The translations under genes were made by a program, and so were the position numbers. This document shows positions 24,408 to 36,593 of a stretch of DNA of 64,000 nt, in pieces. The notes beneath the pieces were generated by a model, which saw only the letters and a program-made list of their open reading frames with translations, was not told the DNA's origin and ran no database searches. Origin of the DNA: Cyclina sinensis (Eukaryota; Mollusca; Bivalvia; Venerida; Veneridae); contig JAAONU010000016.1 in the NCBI GenBank assembly GCA_012932295.1, positions 18,753,530 through 18,817,529 of the forward strand, read 5' to 3'. Position 1 is the stretch's first letter, and each line of letters starts with the position of its first letter.

Positions 24408-27400
24408 TCATTGGAGCAGTGTGGTTCTTGGCTGAATCTGGTAAAAAAGTAGTTCGGGCACAAAACATGTATTATCAAAATGGTAATTAACTGATTCAAA
24501 ACAGTGTATTATCACTTTTATCTCACTGATAATTCCCTATATTTCATTGGTAGGCATAAAATAAACAGTTGTACCTCCTCAACCATTTATGTAACGAATA
24601 ATATCTGTTTAATATGATATTTTGTGGTATGTGCGAAAAAAAGGCACATTTAACCGTTTACAGCTAAGAAATACCTTTAATGTTATGTTTCTCAGTTGGT
24701 TTTATATGTTGTAATCATCTACTGTTAAAGTGCAAAGATGTCTTTTGACCTTATACGGTGCCCGGTGTCATAAAAAAAGACAAGTGAGCCTGGCTTGTAC
24801 TTTGTGAGACAAATTGTCGAAAAAAACAGTAACCTAGCAAAACCGTTGAATGTGTTATTTATGCATACATTTATACAAATGAGACACGGGGAGTTTTTAG
24901 TTATATTGAGGTTTTTCATGTGGATAGTCACCGCCCATTCCGGTTCTTGCGCATTGACTCATATTGAAATGTTACGCACGAATAAAGTGCGTCTAAACAG
25001 CTTCAGATATATAAAATCTGCGACATCAAAGACTCTTTAACCGAGTTCAAACAAGCTCCAGAGAAGGATAGGCTGTTCTCGAATAGACGCTTACTTCCGC
25101 CTAAAACTTGATGACCAATATAAAACGTATTTCATCTTACTCACTTTGCGCTGTACGAAAAAGCAGGGAACAAGGGAGCACAAGCTCAGTTTGGTTTTTT
25201 GTAGAGTTTAGCTTTTCAGGACTGAGGGTGTGTTTACTTGTACCCTTGTGCCAACTAAGTAGACTTCGTGTTAGCGAAATCGGTTTTTACCCTTTTCTAG
25301 AGCTCCATGAAAACTCACTCTCTAAGACCACACAATATTTATCGCTGCAATACCTCTTACTAAAAAGATGAATAAAGACACGTTTGTTAACTGCAACCTG
25401 TCGTGGTGTTATTTCAGCCAATCAGACGCTGTCTAAAACAAGTCAGCGGTCGCCGGGCCAAAATAAGTATTTCTAAAGATCGTATCAAGTAAAGGATGTA
25501 AACACTAACTGATTTCGTAAATGATCGGTCCTCAGGTATTTGGCACAAGCATTATGGAATAAAAGGTCAGTGTAAGTGCAGTTAAGGTCTTCAAACTCAA
25601 ATGAAATCGGCCAATATCGTTAGTGTCCGTGCTTTTTCGTTTTCCACAAATGATGTAAACATACGCCGTCACTCAAAATAAATATCCGTAAGGGGATTCC
25701 AGGCGGAGATAATCCAACAAGGCAACACGGGAGAAAATGCAGTTATCGACGTTTTATTCAATTTGTTATAAAAACGAAATAATGATTGCTGCTCGAAATA
25801 AATGGATAAACATAGGAATAAACATAGTTATTACGACGCAATTGTCTTTGAAGTAGAAAGTTAAAATAACTCATAGTATGTTTTAACCAAAGTAAAAGTC
25901 TCAGATATCCATATAACTCAAAAGAATGAATCTGATGACCACCTGTTTTCTTTTTATCGTTTACCTTCACATTCATCAAACTGCAAATGATTAAAATTAT
26001 TTTTTGTTAAGAAAACACTGTAGTTATCATCTTGATAGTTAAAAACAGTAAAACATTCAGTCGGTCTATGTTCGGGTACTTGTATTATATAAATCTACTT
26101 TGTGCCAAAAACACATTAAAGATCAATCAATTTCGCGTACCTATCTCTGAATATGATAAGAAAATAATAGGGAAAAATAATATGTATTTAAGTTTAACAA
26201 TTTCTGAAATGTCAAATCTTACACAGAAAAAAGGCATTCCTTGAAATGAGGACGAGGGAACTTAATTAGAACACTTTTTGTTGAAGACTTTACACTGTGA
26301 CTGAATGGTTTTTTTTACAAAAAATATGAATTTTTCATTTAAACAAATCAATTTTGATATATTTTTTCATTCAAAATAATTGCACTTTTATACTTAAAGC
26401 TGTTTTAATAAAGACCTTTTTAAGTAATGCAGGGTATGTCACAAAAATATCCGCTATTTTTGTTATAAATAGTGAATTCTTTTAAGGTTATAAATCAAGT
26501 GTCTTGTATGATACAGATTCTGATACAGTCTATTTTAAAATCTTAATGTGCAAGCCAAATAATGAGTAGAAATTCGCAGAATGTTTACACCCTGACAATA
26601 TTTACTAACATGGACAGAAACATTAAAGTAAGAAGACAACTATCAATATCGCAACAATTATTGCATGTATGATCACATGTACAATTCAGTTACTGGGCAT
26701 AGCCAAGTGGATGCTTTTTTAAGCAGTCAACTTGTTAGAAAACGAGGGTACGATGACATTCATCAGTAAGAAACCACAGTGACTGTCATAGGTCGCAACT
26801 TTTCAGACGTTTCATACCCCTCAAGGCATGTTCGGTCCCAGTAAAGTACTGTGATTGTTCTCGTTTTTGTGACGGATCACAAATAATCATAACTATTTTA
26901 TATAATCATTACTTTTTTCAAATAATCATTACTATTTCTAAGAGTCATTACGAAAGTCGTAATATCATTAATTACATCTTGAGAGGCGTTCTGAAGGAAA
27001 TTGAGCTGATGCAAACTGTTACTTTTATTGTCTTTAAATTGAGAAACTGAGTCCATTAAAAAGAGCAGTTCTATTTAGTTGTACTAAAACTAATTTAAAA
27101 GGGAAATGTCTCCGGTTTCCGTAAATAAATTTACGGAGGTTTTCTTCCTTACACGGAATATATCAACATAACAAAGGCGTTAAGGGAATATATTCATAAT
27201 AAATTATCAAAATAAAATTTTACATTATTAGCAAAAGGGACAAATGTATTTTCACATAACTAAACACTCACCTCAAAGTCAGTAAATAATCAAAATACAC
27301 GGAAAGAAATGACACATAAATATACAGAGTCATCTCAAAATATATTTTTCCTGACAGCGGGTACCTGTGGTTTCGGTCTGACACAGGCCATACCCTTTAT

Positions 27401-27639
27401 CTGACTTTTTGAAGAAAAACTTTTGATATTTTTTTTTCTTTTTGCATTAATATACCCGTGTCTCACAGGTGTGCGTGTAAGAGAATTTTTTTGCGTTCAT
27501 GTTCAATGAAATATCATTATTTCAATTATACGATTACTTAAGCTTACAATGACATGAATAACAGTAAGGTTGCTTGAAATAAAGTTAAACTTAAATAGCT
27601 TATAAAAGTTCATATTATAGTGGAAATCATTTTTAACTT
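24408..27639. other. Gene-free stretch
   Basis: AT-rich with no supported gene. A short AT-rich repeat of the type AATAATCATTACTATTT occurs about four times at 26880-26960. Confidence 0.55.
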
Positions 27640-28540
27640 CGTATTTAAGCTCACCTGAGCACGAAGTACTTAAGAATGAGCTATTGAGTACTTACCATCG
27701 TCAACATTTCTCCTCAAATGGCATCTCCTCCTAAACCAGTGGGCAAATTTTAAAACAAACTTCATAGGAATGTTTCTCTATTTGTCCATGTTCATACCTC
27801 CAAAAATCATATGTTTACATACAGAAATCTAGTTGTTATGGCAACTTTTTGAATCTCCTTTTCATAAACCACTTGTCCGATTTTAAAACAATTTCAGAAC
27901 AAAATTCCTTACGTAGCTTTCTATCGAATACCTTCAAGCCAGTTTGATTCCTTTTCAACATGGTGTACAGAGGGCGGGTCATGTTTTCACTATATAAGGA
28001 AACTCTGAAAATCTTCGCCTCAGAAACTGCTTGCACAATTTCAAAATAGTTTTTAAGAAATGCTTTCTTGATTGCTTTTTTATGCGATCCATAAAAAATT
28101 CCTTCACGCCATTTATGTCCTTAAAAACAGACGACAGGAGCGTGTGGGTGGGGGGAGGAGGTGTTGCTGTGTTTACTTTATGAAAAAACTACAATATCTT
28201 CTGCTCAGAACCCGCTTAAATAATTTCAAAATAATTTCTCCGAAATGCTTCTTAGATGACACGTTATCAAATTCCTTTAATAGTTTTGGTTTGTGAAAAA
28301 AAACTTGGTTGATATGGGGCAGGGTAAGTTCAAGGTACACGACTATGTAGAACACTTGAAGAAAGCCCTGGCCAAATTTCAAATATCTCACAGAAATACA
28401 GGAATGAACCTGTAATCGCCTCTTATCGATTCCTCCATGCCAAACTGGTTCGTTCAAAAATCTATCCGAGTTTCAAAGTTATTTCACAGAAATGTTTCTT
28501 TGGTGGACTTTTAGCATATTAGCTTTAGTTATGTTGGCTA
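27640..28540. repeat. Bivalve-type interspersed repeat (AAGCTCACCTGAGCAC family)
   Basis: It opens AAGCTCACCTGAGCACGAAG, then TACTTAAGAATGAGCTATTG. The body holds repeated phrases of the type TCCGATTTTAAAACAATTTC and GAAATGTTTCTTT, where blocks of about 200 bases recur in degenerate form. The opening palindrome and phrase pattern match a repeat widespread in bivalve genomes (recollection, not a search). The right boundary is approximate. Confidence 0.5.
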
Positions 28541-31189
28541 TAAACACACTCTGACTGAGGTACACGATCTAACAACGGTTAGATCTGATGGCGACCAATT
28601 CAGTTCTATCTAATAGATTATCTGGATTTCCGGTATTGTTATTTATATCCCAGCCAATGAGACTGCATCTTATGACGCGTCTTTTTATGGTTTACCTGTT
28701 CACACGGCGTTTTTATGTTCAATAATGTGTTTGAATTATCTTGAATATTTTGAAATATTTTGTGTTTTGTAAGATAAATGAATTCTTCTAAATTTATTAA
28801 AATTTTGCTTTGTATTTTCAAATTGAATATTAATTAGCGCATGAGCATGGTGACGAAAATATTCAAGTAAGCTGGCCTGTTTATTTTGGTATACATGCAG
28901 TATCTATTAAATTTAAAAGCTACTGGAACTTTTCCCTCACATACAATTATCTCAGGATTTTACAAGTCTTCCTCAATTAACTTTGACTAGAGTGACTATG
29001 CGTTTATGGCAAAAACGACTGAGTATTACTAAGTAATTTTGGATACCAGTTAAATACAGATTTTTATATATACCGACAAATGGATAAAAAAACTGGTTCG
29101 TCTTCAAAATCTTGAATGCTGGGCACTGATTGGCCGAGTGAAAGGTTATGAGAATGTGACTTTCTTTTTATGACGTTCAGGTACTAAGAGCAGAGCGTTA
29201 TTTAGGAGCTGATTTTAATCAGTTTGCACAAACTTGGACACTCCGTCTACTTACACATACTAATCCCATATAGTGTGCCCATTTCCAAGAGAAAAAAATT
29301 GCATGCTTTTAAAACAGCAGTAATTAATGCATAAAACTGATTTGCATCCTTTTAAAGAGTTAACTTTGTGCTCAATGTCACCGTTTATTAAATGGTACAT
29401 TACTGCTAAGTTATTAGAATTTCTTAAGGGTTCTGAACCTCGGATGTCAAAAAATGCAAATAAAGTTTTAATTTGTTTCAAGTACACTGTTTTTAAATCT
29501 TAAAGCTTGGAGGCAATTTTGTGGCTGACACTCATAATCAATAAAGAGTTGCATTCGATTAGATATAAGATCAATTTTACGCCAAGAATCAAACGCACGA
29601 AGTTTTCTTTGTCTATTCTTAGTTTTCTATTTTTAGAAGAAAAAAATTGCTATCATTTTTGATTTTGCAAATTTTCGAACATATCAAGAGGCTTTGTCCT
29701 TCAAGAAATATAAAAAAATGTTTGCCAATATATAGATGCTTCAGTGAAATACAACAGAATTGTTCAAAACTCTGCAGGTTTCTTTTTTTGAGAAATTGGC
29801 AAATTCGGTTTTAAATAGTACAGATAAAAGGATTTTGCAGTCTTGCATGAAATAATTTAAAGCTATTTGAGGAGAAAAAACAACAACGAAAATATATGAG
29901 TTAAGACAGTTATGCTAGCGCTTTAATTTCTTGAACTACACAGATGATAATAAGCATAAAATAAAGGAGAAAACAATATCATTCGATGCAAAGCTCATTG
30001 TAAAATTAATCTGGAATATTTGCTTTGCTCGAGGTAGACCTTGACACCACAATAATTCTATGATTGAACTACACTTTTTGAAGGGGAAATTGCATTACTG
30101 ATTACAGTCATCATAGACCAATATGCTGATATGTATGGCTTGTTTCAAATGTATTAAAATAGAAGAAACTGTAGTTATAACTGGAGCTTCCAACAGATAA
30201 AACACTAGATTTCCAAGAATCAAAGGGACGCTTCTTGGTATCTATTGATTTTGAAACAAAATATATTATTTTTATAGAGTTTATTATACAAGTTTAAGGC
30301 GATAAAGTAATATAATTGAATTATGATACCGAAAAATGTTATATATTTGAATTAAACGAATCAGTTTTCAAATTATAAAGAAGGTACTTCCAAAAGAGCG
30401 GTGGAAACCCGAATTTTACATCAATTTGGTCTTACAAACCTGTATAATTTGCTTGATTTTTTAACTAGTTTCTTTAGCCCTGGCAAGAGCACAATATAGT
30501 GGAATGGTCATTTCTGAAAATAACAAAAAATATTTAAACTCTCCCCAAAAATGCTCTTTCACACTTTCTAAACAAATAAAATATCACGGTGAAAAAAATA
30601 ACGAGCGCCGATAAGTTGCTTGGAAATACATGGACTTCACGACAAAAACAGTATTATGGTCCATTTGTTGTCATCGTATGATAAGAAGAAAATAGAAAAG
30701 GAAAAGGGTAAACTTTTACCAATTATGTCTATATAAAAAGCCACCGAATAAGAGCGACGACAAGGAAATGAGAGTAAAAAACGCCAACAGAACATGACGT
30801 CAAGATCAAAAGACATTTGTAGTGTCGAAGAAGCGAAAGAAGTCGGCCATCGTTCAAAACGATGTTCATCAGCTTATCATTAAGAAAAACTATACACCCA
30901 GTATTGTTGACAGCACATACAACCACAGAACTGATACAGTGCTAGAGTTGCAGCTTAATCGTATTAGCAATTTACAATAAATGATTTTTTGAAGTATATT
31001 TTTCAATTAAAAAAAAAACAGCAAGTTGCCTAAGATAATCAAATATTGTGTTCATTACATCACAGCTGTTAAGTTGACAGTTATGTAGGTAAATATTTTT
31101 GTATGTAACATACTTATTTCTTTAAAAAATTTTGAACGCAATGTTTAGCAGTCGCATACTTTATCAATATAACAAGTCACGTCAAATGC
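28541..31189. other. Gene-free stretch
   Basis: AT-rich. I looked here for a signal-peptide exon for the precursor at 32243 and found no ATG followed by a hydrophobic run and an in-phase donor. Confidence 0.5.
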
Positions 31190-31254
31190 AGTGCCCGGAA
31201 AGTAACTGTCTCACTGAGCACGAAAACAGTTCCAAGATAATAACCACTAGTTTA
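31190..31254 (+). other. Possible non-coding exon
   Basis: A non-AT-rich patch ends CACTAGTTTAG and is followed by the strong donor GTAAGT at 31255. A phase-0 reading would end in TAG, so it could only be untranslated or in another phase. It may be a 5'UTR exon of the precursor at 32243. The left boundary is arbitrary. Confidence 0.25.
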
Positions 31255-31647
31255 GGTAAGTAAAATAAGTAATATAAACTTTGCATATTTGTCTTTGACA
31301 TTTCAAGAAAACTTGTGCATGGTTCTGTGCTGACTGAATCTTATTTCTCAGAGAAAAAAATCTTTCTTAATTCTTAAAATTTGCTTGGTATGCGTTTCGC
31401 AATGTTCTGAAAATTGACATTTGTAAATAATTGGCTGAATTTTTCTCTATGATATGCCTGTTTTTCTAGAATTCTTGAACTTTCATTTTGATATTCGTCA
31501 CATCAAATTTCATCAAATCATCTTTAAATATTCAAGTTTCTTCCTGAAATTCCATTAATATATTGTTGACACGTTTAGAGATATATATCAACTTTGCAAG
31601 GTTTTGTTTTACATTTACCCCTTAACGTATTTGGCTTTGTATTTTAG

Positions 31648-31722
31648 ATAAAAAGAAAAAATATCTACGGTACAAACGCACCTTGCAAATATCTATCTCT
31701 TTACATGTGGAACAATATACAG
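31648..31722 (+). other. Possible small phase-0 exon
   Basis: These 75 bases lie between an acceptor (TTTGTATTTTAG) and a donor (CAG/GTACAA), open in phase 0-0 for 25 codons with one internal Met and no hydrophobic leader. The flanks fit a small exon joined to 32243, but open frames this short arise by chance. Confidence 0.2.
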
Positions 31723-32242
31723 GTACAAACCATCGCACAAGATATTTCAAACAACCCTTCTGTACAGTACCTTTTAAGTCACTTTAAATGTCTATAAAAT
31801 TTGTACACAATTCAAATAAAATTGGCTTTTTTCTAAAACCGGCGCCTGGGTTTATTTTTACTAATTCACAATAACCAGTAAAGAGTGAAAAGTACAGACT
31901 TATCATGAATTGTCCTTAGTACAGTTCAGAGATGTATATATTTAATAATGTTTAACAAAAATGTCATTTTAAGCAGAGAGTGTCTTAGTATGGCCGTCAG
32001 CGTTTGTGGTAAACTTTTTTATCATTGCTGAGTAGCCTCTCACTGCTAAATGTTGTATTGATATTTATAAAAATGGTAAAATCTCACTTTAGTTAAATAT
32101 TAAATCCAATCTAATTTACTCGTTTGGTTTAATCCTGATGCAGTGATTTCTGTGACTTCTGAGTTAAATTTTAACACCTTCTTAGGTAATTAGGAAGGGA
32201 ACAGATGCGGCATCTAATATCAGTTTTTAATCTTTTACACAG

Positions 32243-33325
32243 ATTATTGCGTCGATTGCTAAAGGAGAAAGAAATCCCCGAGGAGATAAGGTTAATCTAG
32301 ACGACAGCAAATTCGATAGGGATATAAATCGAAAAGCTTTCAAGAGGGATACTAGCATGCTGAGCGTTGATGCTGCCGACACAGCTCACGGCAGCAATGA
32401 TGGAAACATCTTGTCTGACTGCATTAAAGGTTCCAAGACAGATGAAGATTTGACCGAGTGTTTAAAGACATATCAAGTACCAGATATTAAAAATGAATTC
32501 AAGGAAATTGAAGAGAAAAGGAATCCATTTTGTGGACGTTATGGGTGTGTCAGTGTGAAACGCAATACAGCTACTGATCACTTAATATCCGAAAATAGCA
32601 AAAGTTCTTGCATACAGATTTCTGAAACACTTAAAGACTTCATAGAATGTATAAAAAGTAGAAGAGTACAAAAGAATGATGTAAATGCTTTAGACATAAT
32701 AAAAGATAAAAGGAATCCGTTCTGTGGTCGATACGGATGTGGAAGAAAACGAAGTGGGGACTTGGATAGTAACGATGATTCGAAAAATAGTCCAGAGGAT
32801 TGCTTTCATGGATCAAAGACAGAACTAGACACTGTGAAATGTTTAAATGCTGCTCAAAAACCTAGAAATGAGGAAGCTACCCTTAACAGTATACATGAGA
32901 AAAGAAATCCGATTTGTGGACGTTACAAATGCAGTGAGAGAAGAGAAGTCAAACGATTGTTTTGTAACAGGTATGGATGTGGTCGAAGTGCGAGAAAATC
33001 AAGGAAAGCCGCAGACTTGCTGTTTGTCAGAGACAAAATAGCCCAAATAACAAAGAATTCACTCTATAATTTAATAAAGAATTATATGTTGGCATCGGCG
33101 ACAAATCAAGATCATTTCAAAGTTCTTATTCAACGGCTATTTCTACCCAGCTATTATGTGCCACTTGCGGAAAATAAAAGGAACCAGGTAGATGAAACAC
33201 CAAATCATACTTTATTGACATCTTTAATTAAAAACAACACAAGAAAGCACGTTTCTAGACTTTGCATGGCGACACATGACAGGTGTCTTTATAAGAAATT
33301 AAAAAAGAAAAAGAATGGAAGGTGA
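32243..33325 (+). CDS. Second CCAP/conoCAP-like neuropeptide precursor exon (four loop peptides)
   Basis: This 360-codon exon opens in phase 0 after TTTTACACAG with IIASIAKGERN, like the CCAP exon (II at the same place). Four loop peptides lie between basic sites: NPFCGRYGC (32522-32548, before VSVKR), NPFCGRYGC (32714-32740, before GRKR, so amidated), NPICGRYKC (32906-32932) and LFCNRYGC (32957-32980, before GR, so amidated). All have C-x4-C rings, as in cone-snail conoCAP (PFCNSFGCYN), against C-x5-C in CCAP. The first three peptides end modules of 63-64 residues whose spacers hold a pair of cysteines exactly 13 residues apart (C-x12-C). The C-terminus is basic and has one more pair (LCMATHDRC). 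No leader exon was found nearby. Use of the 17210-17299 leader is possible because the phase matches, but is inference. Confidence 0.88.
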   Translation: MIASIAKGERNPRGDKVNLDDSKFDRDINRKAFKRDTSMLSVDAADTAHGSNDGNILSDCIKGSKTDEDLTECLKTYQVPDIKNEFKEIEEKRNPFCGRYGCVSVKRNTATDHLISENSKSSCIQISETLKDFIECIKSRRVQKNDVNALDIIKDKRNPFCGRYGCGRKRSGDLDSNDDSKNSPEDCFHGSKTELDTVKCLNAAQKPRNEEATLNSIHEKRNPICGRYKCSERREVKRLFCNRYGCGRSARKSRKAADLLFVRDKIAQITKNSLYNLIKNYMLASATNQDHFKVLIQRLFLPSYYVPLAENKRNQVDETPNHTLLTSLIKNNTRKHVSRLCMATHDRCLYKKLKKKKNGR

Positions 33326-33604
33326 GAGTAGATGGCATAAATCATGATACTGCAGTAAGAATATTTAGTAAATTTCAGTTTTTCACTTTCAGCAAAAATT
33401 TATGTTAAATTATTTATCAGGATTTTCACTTTTTTCAATGGACTTTAAGCTATTATCCTGTTACATGGATTTCTACAAAGAAAATTTATTTACTTCTTAC
33501 TTTATGATTTGGAAAACCACTAAAATTCTATCAGCTCGGGTATCATAAACAGCTGATTTGACGACGACTCTATTCATGAATCTAATTTTATGCGCTCGTT
33601 ATTC

Positions 33605-33610
33605 AATAAA
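33605..33610 (+). terminator. Poly(A) signal candidate of the second precursor
   Basis: AATAAA about 280 bases after the stop. A second AATAAA lies at 33716-33721. Confidence 0.4.
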
Positions 33611-34754
33611 AAACAAGATCGTGTTTTCAATTATCAAGCACATTATGTTTCTGTGAACGCAACAGAGTCCTAAGTTTGTTTTGTAATACTGAAAATGATT
33701 ACCATTTTCGCTCAGAATAAAAAGATTCTGTCTTACTATCGTTTGCTATAACTGCTGCTGTATATCTGCCATGATAAAATACTGACATACTGATGTATAA
33801 TTTTCCACGAGGTATAAACAAATAAGCTATAGAACGATTTATGAACTTTGCAAAAAGAATAAGAAAAACTAGTATCAAGATCGAGTTTATTAAGAAATTG
33901 ATGCTGGTTACGGATTCTTAAAAATGAATGAGGTGCTCTTGCTAATAACAAAATCAATAACTGTTAGTATAACTTAGAGTCCTATCACTTTCTTTAAATC
34001 CGGAGGTAGCCATCACAATTAATCTTTTTGCACTTATACTGACTTTCTCCAACAGAATTTGAGAATGTAAACATCAGTTATATATGTACTAGATAATGAT
34101 GCATTAAGGTATTTTATTTACAGAGGGAATGATCAGTTCACTTATTTTTTCTTTATTTTATTGAATTATATTTATTTATACTAACTTTTCTTTTCAATAT
34201 TTTCTGTTTAAAAATGATTTGTTTTATCATTTACTGTTATTTACCTTTACCAGGTAACTAAGTAGTCATCTAAATAAAGTGTGCTATGTTTTGTGTGCCA
34301 TAAACAGGGTTTAATTCTACTATCTGAAACGCGCTGTCTTTGTATTGAGCTATCTAAATGAACTTTCGTCGGGTCTTTTCAGTGCTTTGATTATGTATTT
34401 TTTTCTCAATTGAACTGATATCGTGTAGTTCAGGTTGAACTTAGTTGATGCTATAAATTCCACTCAACGTTTGAGTCAACAGTAAAAATACAGACAATCG
34501 ACACTGAAATCATCTTAAATCAGTTTTTCCTCGTCGTGTGTTTTCAACCAATTGCTACAGTATTCAACACAGTCATATTAGTAAAATTACTCAAAAAATC
34601 TTTGACAGTATGTGTACACAAAATGTTAAGAAAAGTATGCCAGGAATGTTATGTTTACCTAATTTGAGTCTTTGTTGCCTAAGATTCTGAAAATATTCTT
34701 TTACTTTAGTCAAAGTACATGGGTTTAGTAACGATAGTAGTCTACATTTGAAAT
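33611..34754. other. Gene-free stretch
   Basis: AT-rich with no supported gene. Copy A of the segmental duplication begins at its right end. Confidence 0.55.
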
Positions 34755-35115
34755 AATTTACCGTGCAAGGCTTAAATAGCATTTATTGCTGTAAGATTGC
34801 CACTTATTAAAATACCGGTTATTGAAATCTGCAGAATATTAGTTTACGATAAAATCTTATGTTATAATGCTTCAGTGCAGACGGGTTCAGGGGAAGATCA
34901 GAAATATTATTTAAGGCATTAGCTAAAAAGGCATTATTTTTGTTGCTTACTTAAAACAATTTGGAAAATCATAATTGATAAAATGGAAATCAAATATCTG
35001 TAATTTAAGAATACATTGCGTTTCCTCTTTTGAACTATAACATACATCTATTTGTATATTTACCATTTTGTGATCCGCCACAATCCTGGGCCAAATATAA
35101 CTTATCCTGTTACAG

Positions 35116-35445
35116 TATGAGTATATTCGCAAAATAAACGGAGGCAAGCCATCACACAACAACAGTATAAATAATCAATTGATTAATAGTGCAAGTGGAT
35201 CTAACCAAAGCGGAATGGTGAAAAAGGTAGAAAATTCTTCCATAGAGACAAACGAATGGAGAAGCAGTGATAAAGAGGGTGATGGACACAGCCCAAGTCA
35301 TGCTGACAATGAAGAGCCAAAGAAGGAAAAAGGTTCCATACTTGGAGGCGGTCCGTGCCCTATTAGTTGCCATGGAAGGTTATTTGACTTATCTTTAGAT
35401 TTAATCATTTTTAACAAAGAAACATTTAGTGACTTAATAATATGA
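35116..35445 (+). CDS. Loop-peptide terminal exon A1 (ends in CPISC-His-Gly-Arg motif)
   Basis: The exon opens in phase 0 after TCCTGTTACAG and is open for 109 codons to TGA. A hydrophilic Asn/Ser/Lys/Glu-rich spacer (YEYIRKINGG...DNEEPKKEKG) leads to GSILGGGPCPISCHGR, then a hydrophobic tail (LFDLSLDLIIF). KK before and Gly-Arg after the loop are the usual signals for excision and amidation, predicting a peptide ending CPISCH-amide. An AATAAA lies at 35483-35488. I know no named family with this peptide. The closest relatives are the exons at 36279 and 39037, which share the GGGPCP or CHGR elements. There is no start codon or leader in the exon itself. Copy B holds only a broken version (51773-52000). 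Confidence 0.6.
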   Translation, partial: YEYIRKINGGKPSHNNSINNQLINSASGSNQSGMVKKVENSSIETNEWRSSDKEGDGHSPSHADNEEPKKEKGSILGGGPCPISCHGRLFDLSLDLIIFNKETFSDLII

Positions 35446-36278
35446 TAAATAATATCTGTAAGTTTAATTGAAAAGAAAAGAAAATAAATTCAAAGAAATG
35501 AAATAATATTTAAAAAGCTGAAATTAGAATAATGTAAATGACTGTTTTATGCTTACATATGCTCCAAGTCTAGAAAAAAAATGAAATTAGATATTTAATG
35601 AAGTTCTAATTAAATAATATAATGTAATATATGGTGAAATTAGCAAATGAAATCGAACTCACTAATGTAGTACAGCATAAGATGCCCAGGTATGAAGTAA
35701 GCTGTTTCACGGCGGTTACATTTTGATTATGTTTTCAAACGGACACGACCGGTCGGTAATGAAATATTTACTGTGATTCAAATTTAACAAATACGTAACG
35801 TTATTTAGGTGTTGTGTCAGTGTGTGCATGAGAGCTTTGTGAAATTATGTCAATTTTCTTCACAGCTTTTAGCAACTGTCAGTTTTCATTTGATTGGTAA
35901 TAGTCATGTAGTGAATTACTGTTTCAATGATATCATGGTTTCTTTTTTATTGATATTGGCGACTGCCCTCTTCCCAAAATTACTGTGATTAGGTTGGTAA
36001 ATAGTTTACATAACCATCTATTCAAATTCTGTATCAACATATCAACTTGAAACTGACACTTTAACCAGTCTTTAATCGAAATGTTACATTATGCCACCTT
36101 TTTATACAGCGAACCTCTGCTTATAACTTTAATTATTTCAAAATCACGCAAAAATTTCAACGCCTAAGACTTAGAGCCAAAGAAAGGTTTGCCAATGAGA
36201 CCGATTCTTATCAAGACTATTTAATGGCTGGTCTTGTTATCAGTAAGATGTCATTATTTTATCTTAATTTGTTTTCAG

Positions 36279-36593
36279 AAAGTAATGACGCGATATAAAG
36301 AAATGGGTCCCATGGGCGATGGTTTGGAGCTAATTGCAAGAACGATTCTTCTACGTAAACCTGAGAAACGTTTCCTAATCAACTTCATACCAAACACTTT
36401 TCCTGGCACAAACGGTTACCTAAGTACAAGAGTTGCTTCAGAATTTCAAAAATCAAAAGGCTATGACCAACAAGAAGATATGTATCAAGACAGAGATAAG
36501 TCCAATAAATATTACCCAAGTTTCATCAAAGGCAGAAAGGCTGCAATTACTGGAAGTATATGCGGTATATATAAAGAATGTCATGGACGTTAG
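36279..36593 (+). CDS. Loop-peptide terminal exon A2 (ends ICGIYKECHGR)
   Basis: The exon opens in phase 0 after TTTGTTTTCAG and encodes 104 residues, starting KVMTRYKEMGPMGDG and ending GSICGIYKECHGR-stop. The C-terminal Gly-Arg would be trimmed to an amide, giving a C-x5-C loop peptide ending ECH-amide. KGRK 17-20 residues from the end is a plausible processing site. Internal RKPEKR could release a second fragment. The CHGR ending is identical to that of exon A1, so the two look paralogous. AATAAA lies at 36759-36764. Copy B lacks this region and has a LINE there. Family unknown; a leader exon must lie upstream. Confidence 0.55.
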   Translation, partial: KVMTRYKEMGPMGDGLELIARTILLRKPEKRFLINFIPNTFPGTNGYLSTRVASEFQKSKGYDQQEDMYQDRDKSNKYYPSFIKGRKAAITGSICGIYKECHGR

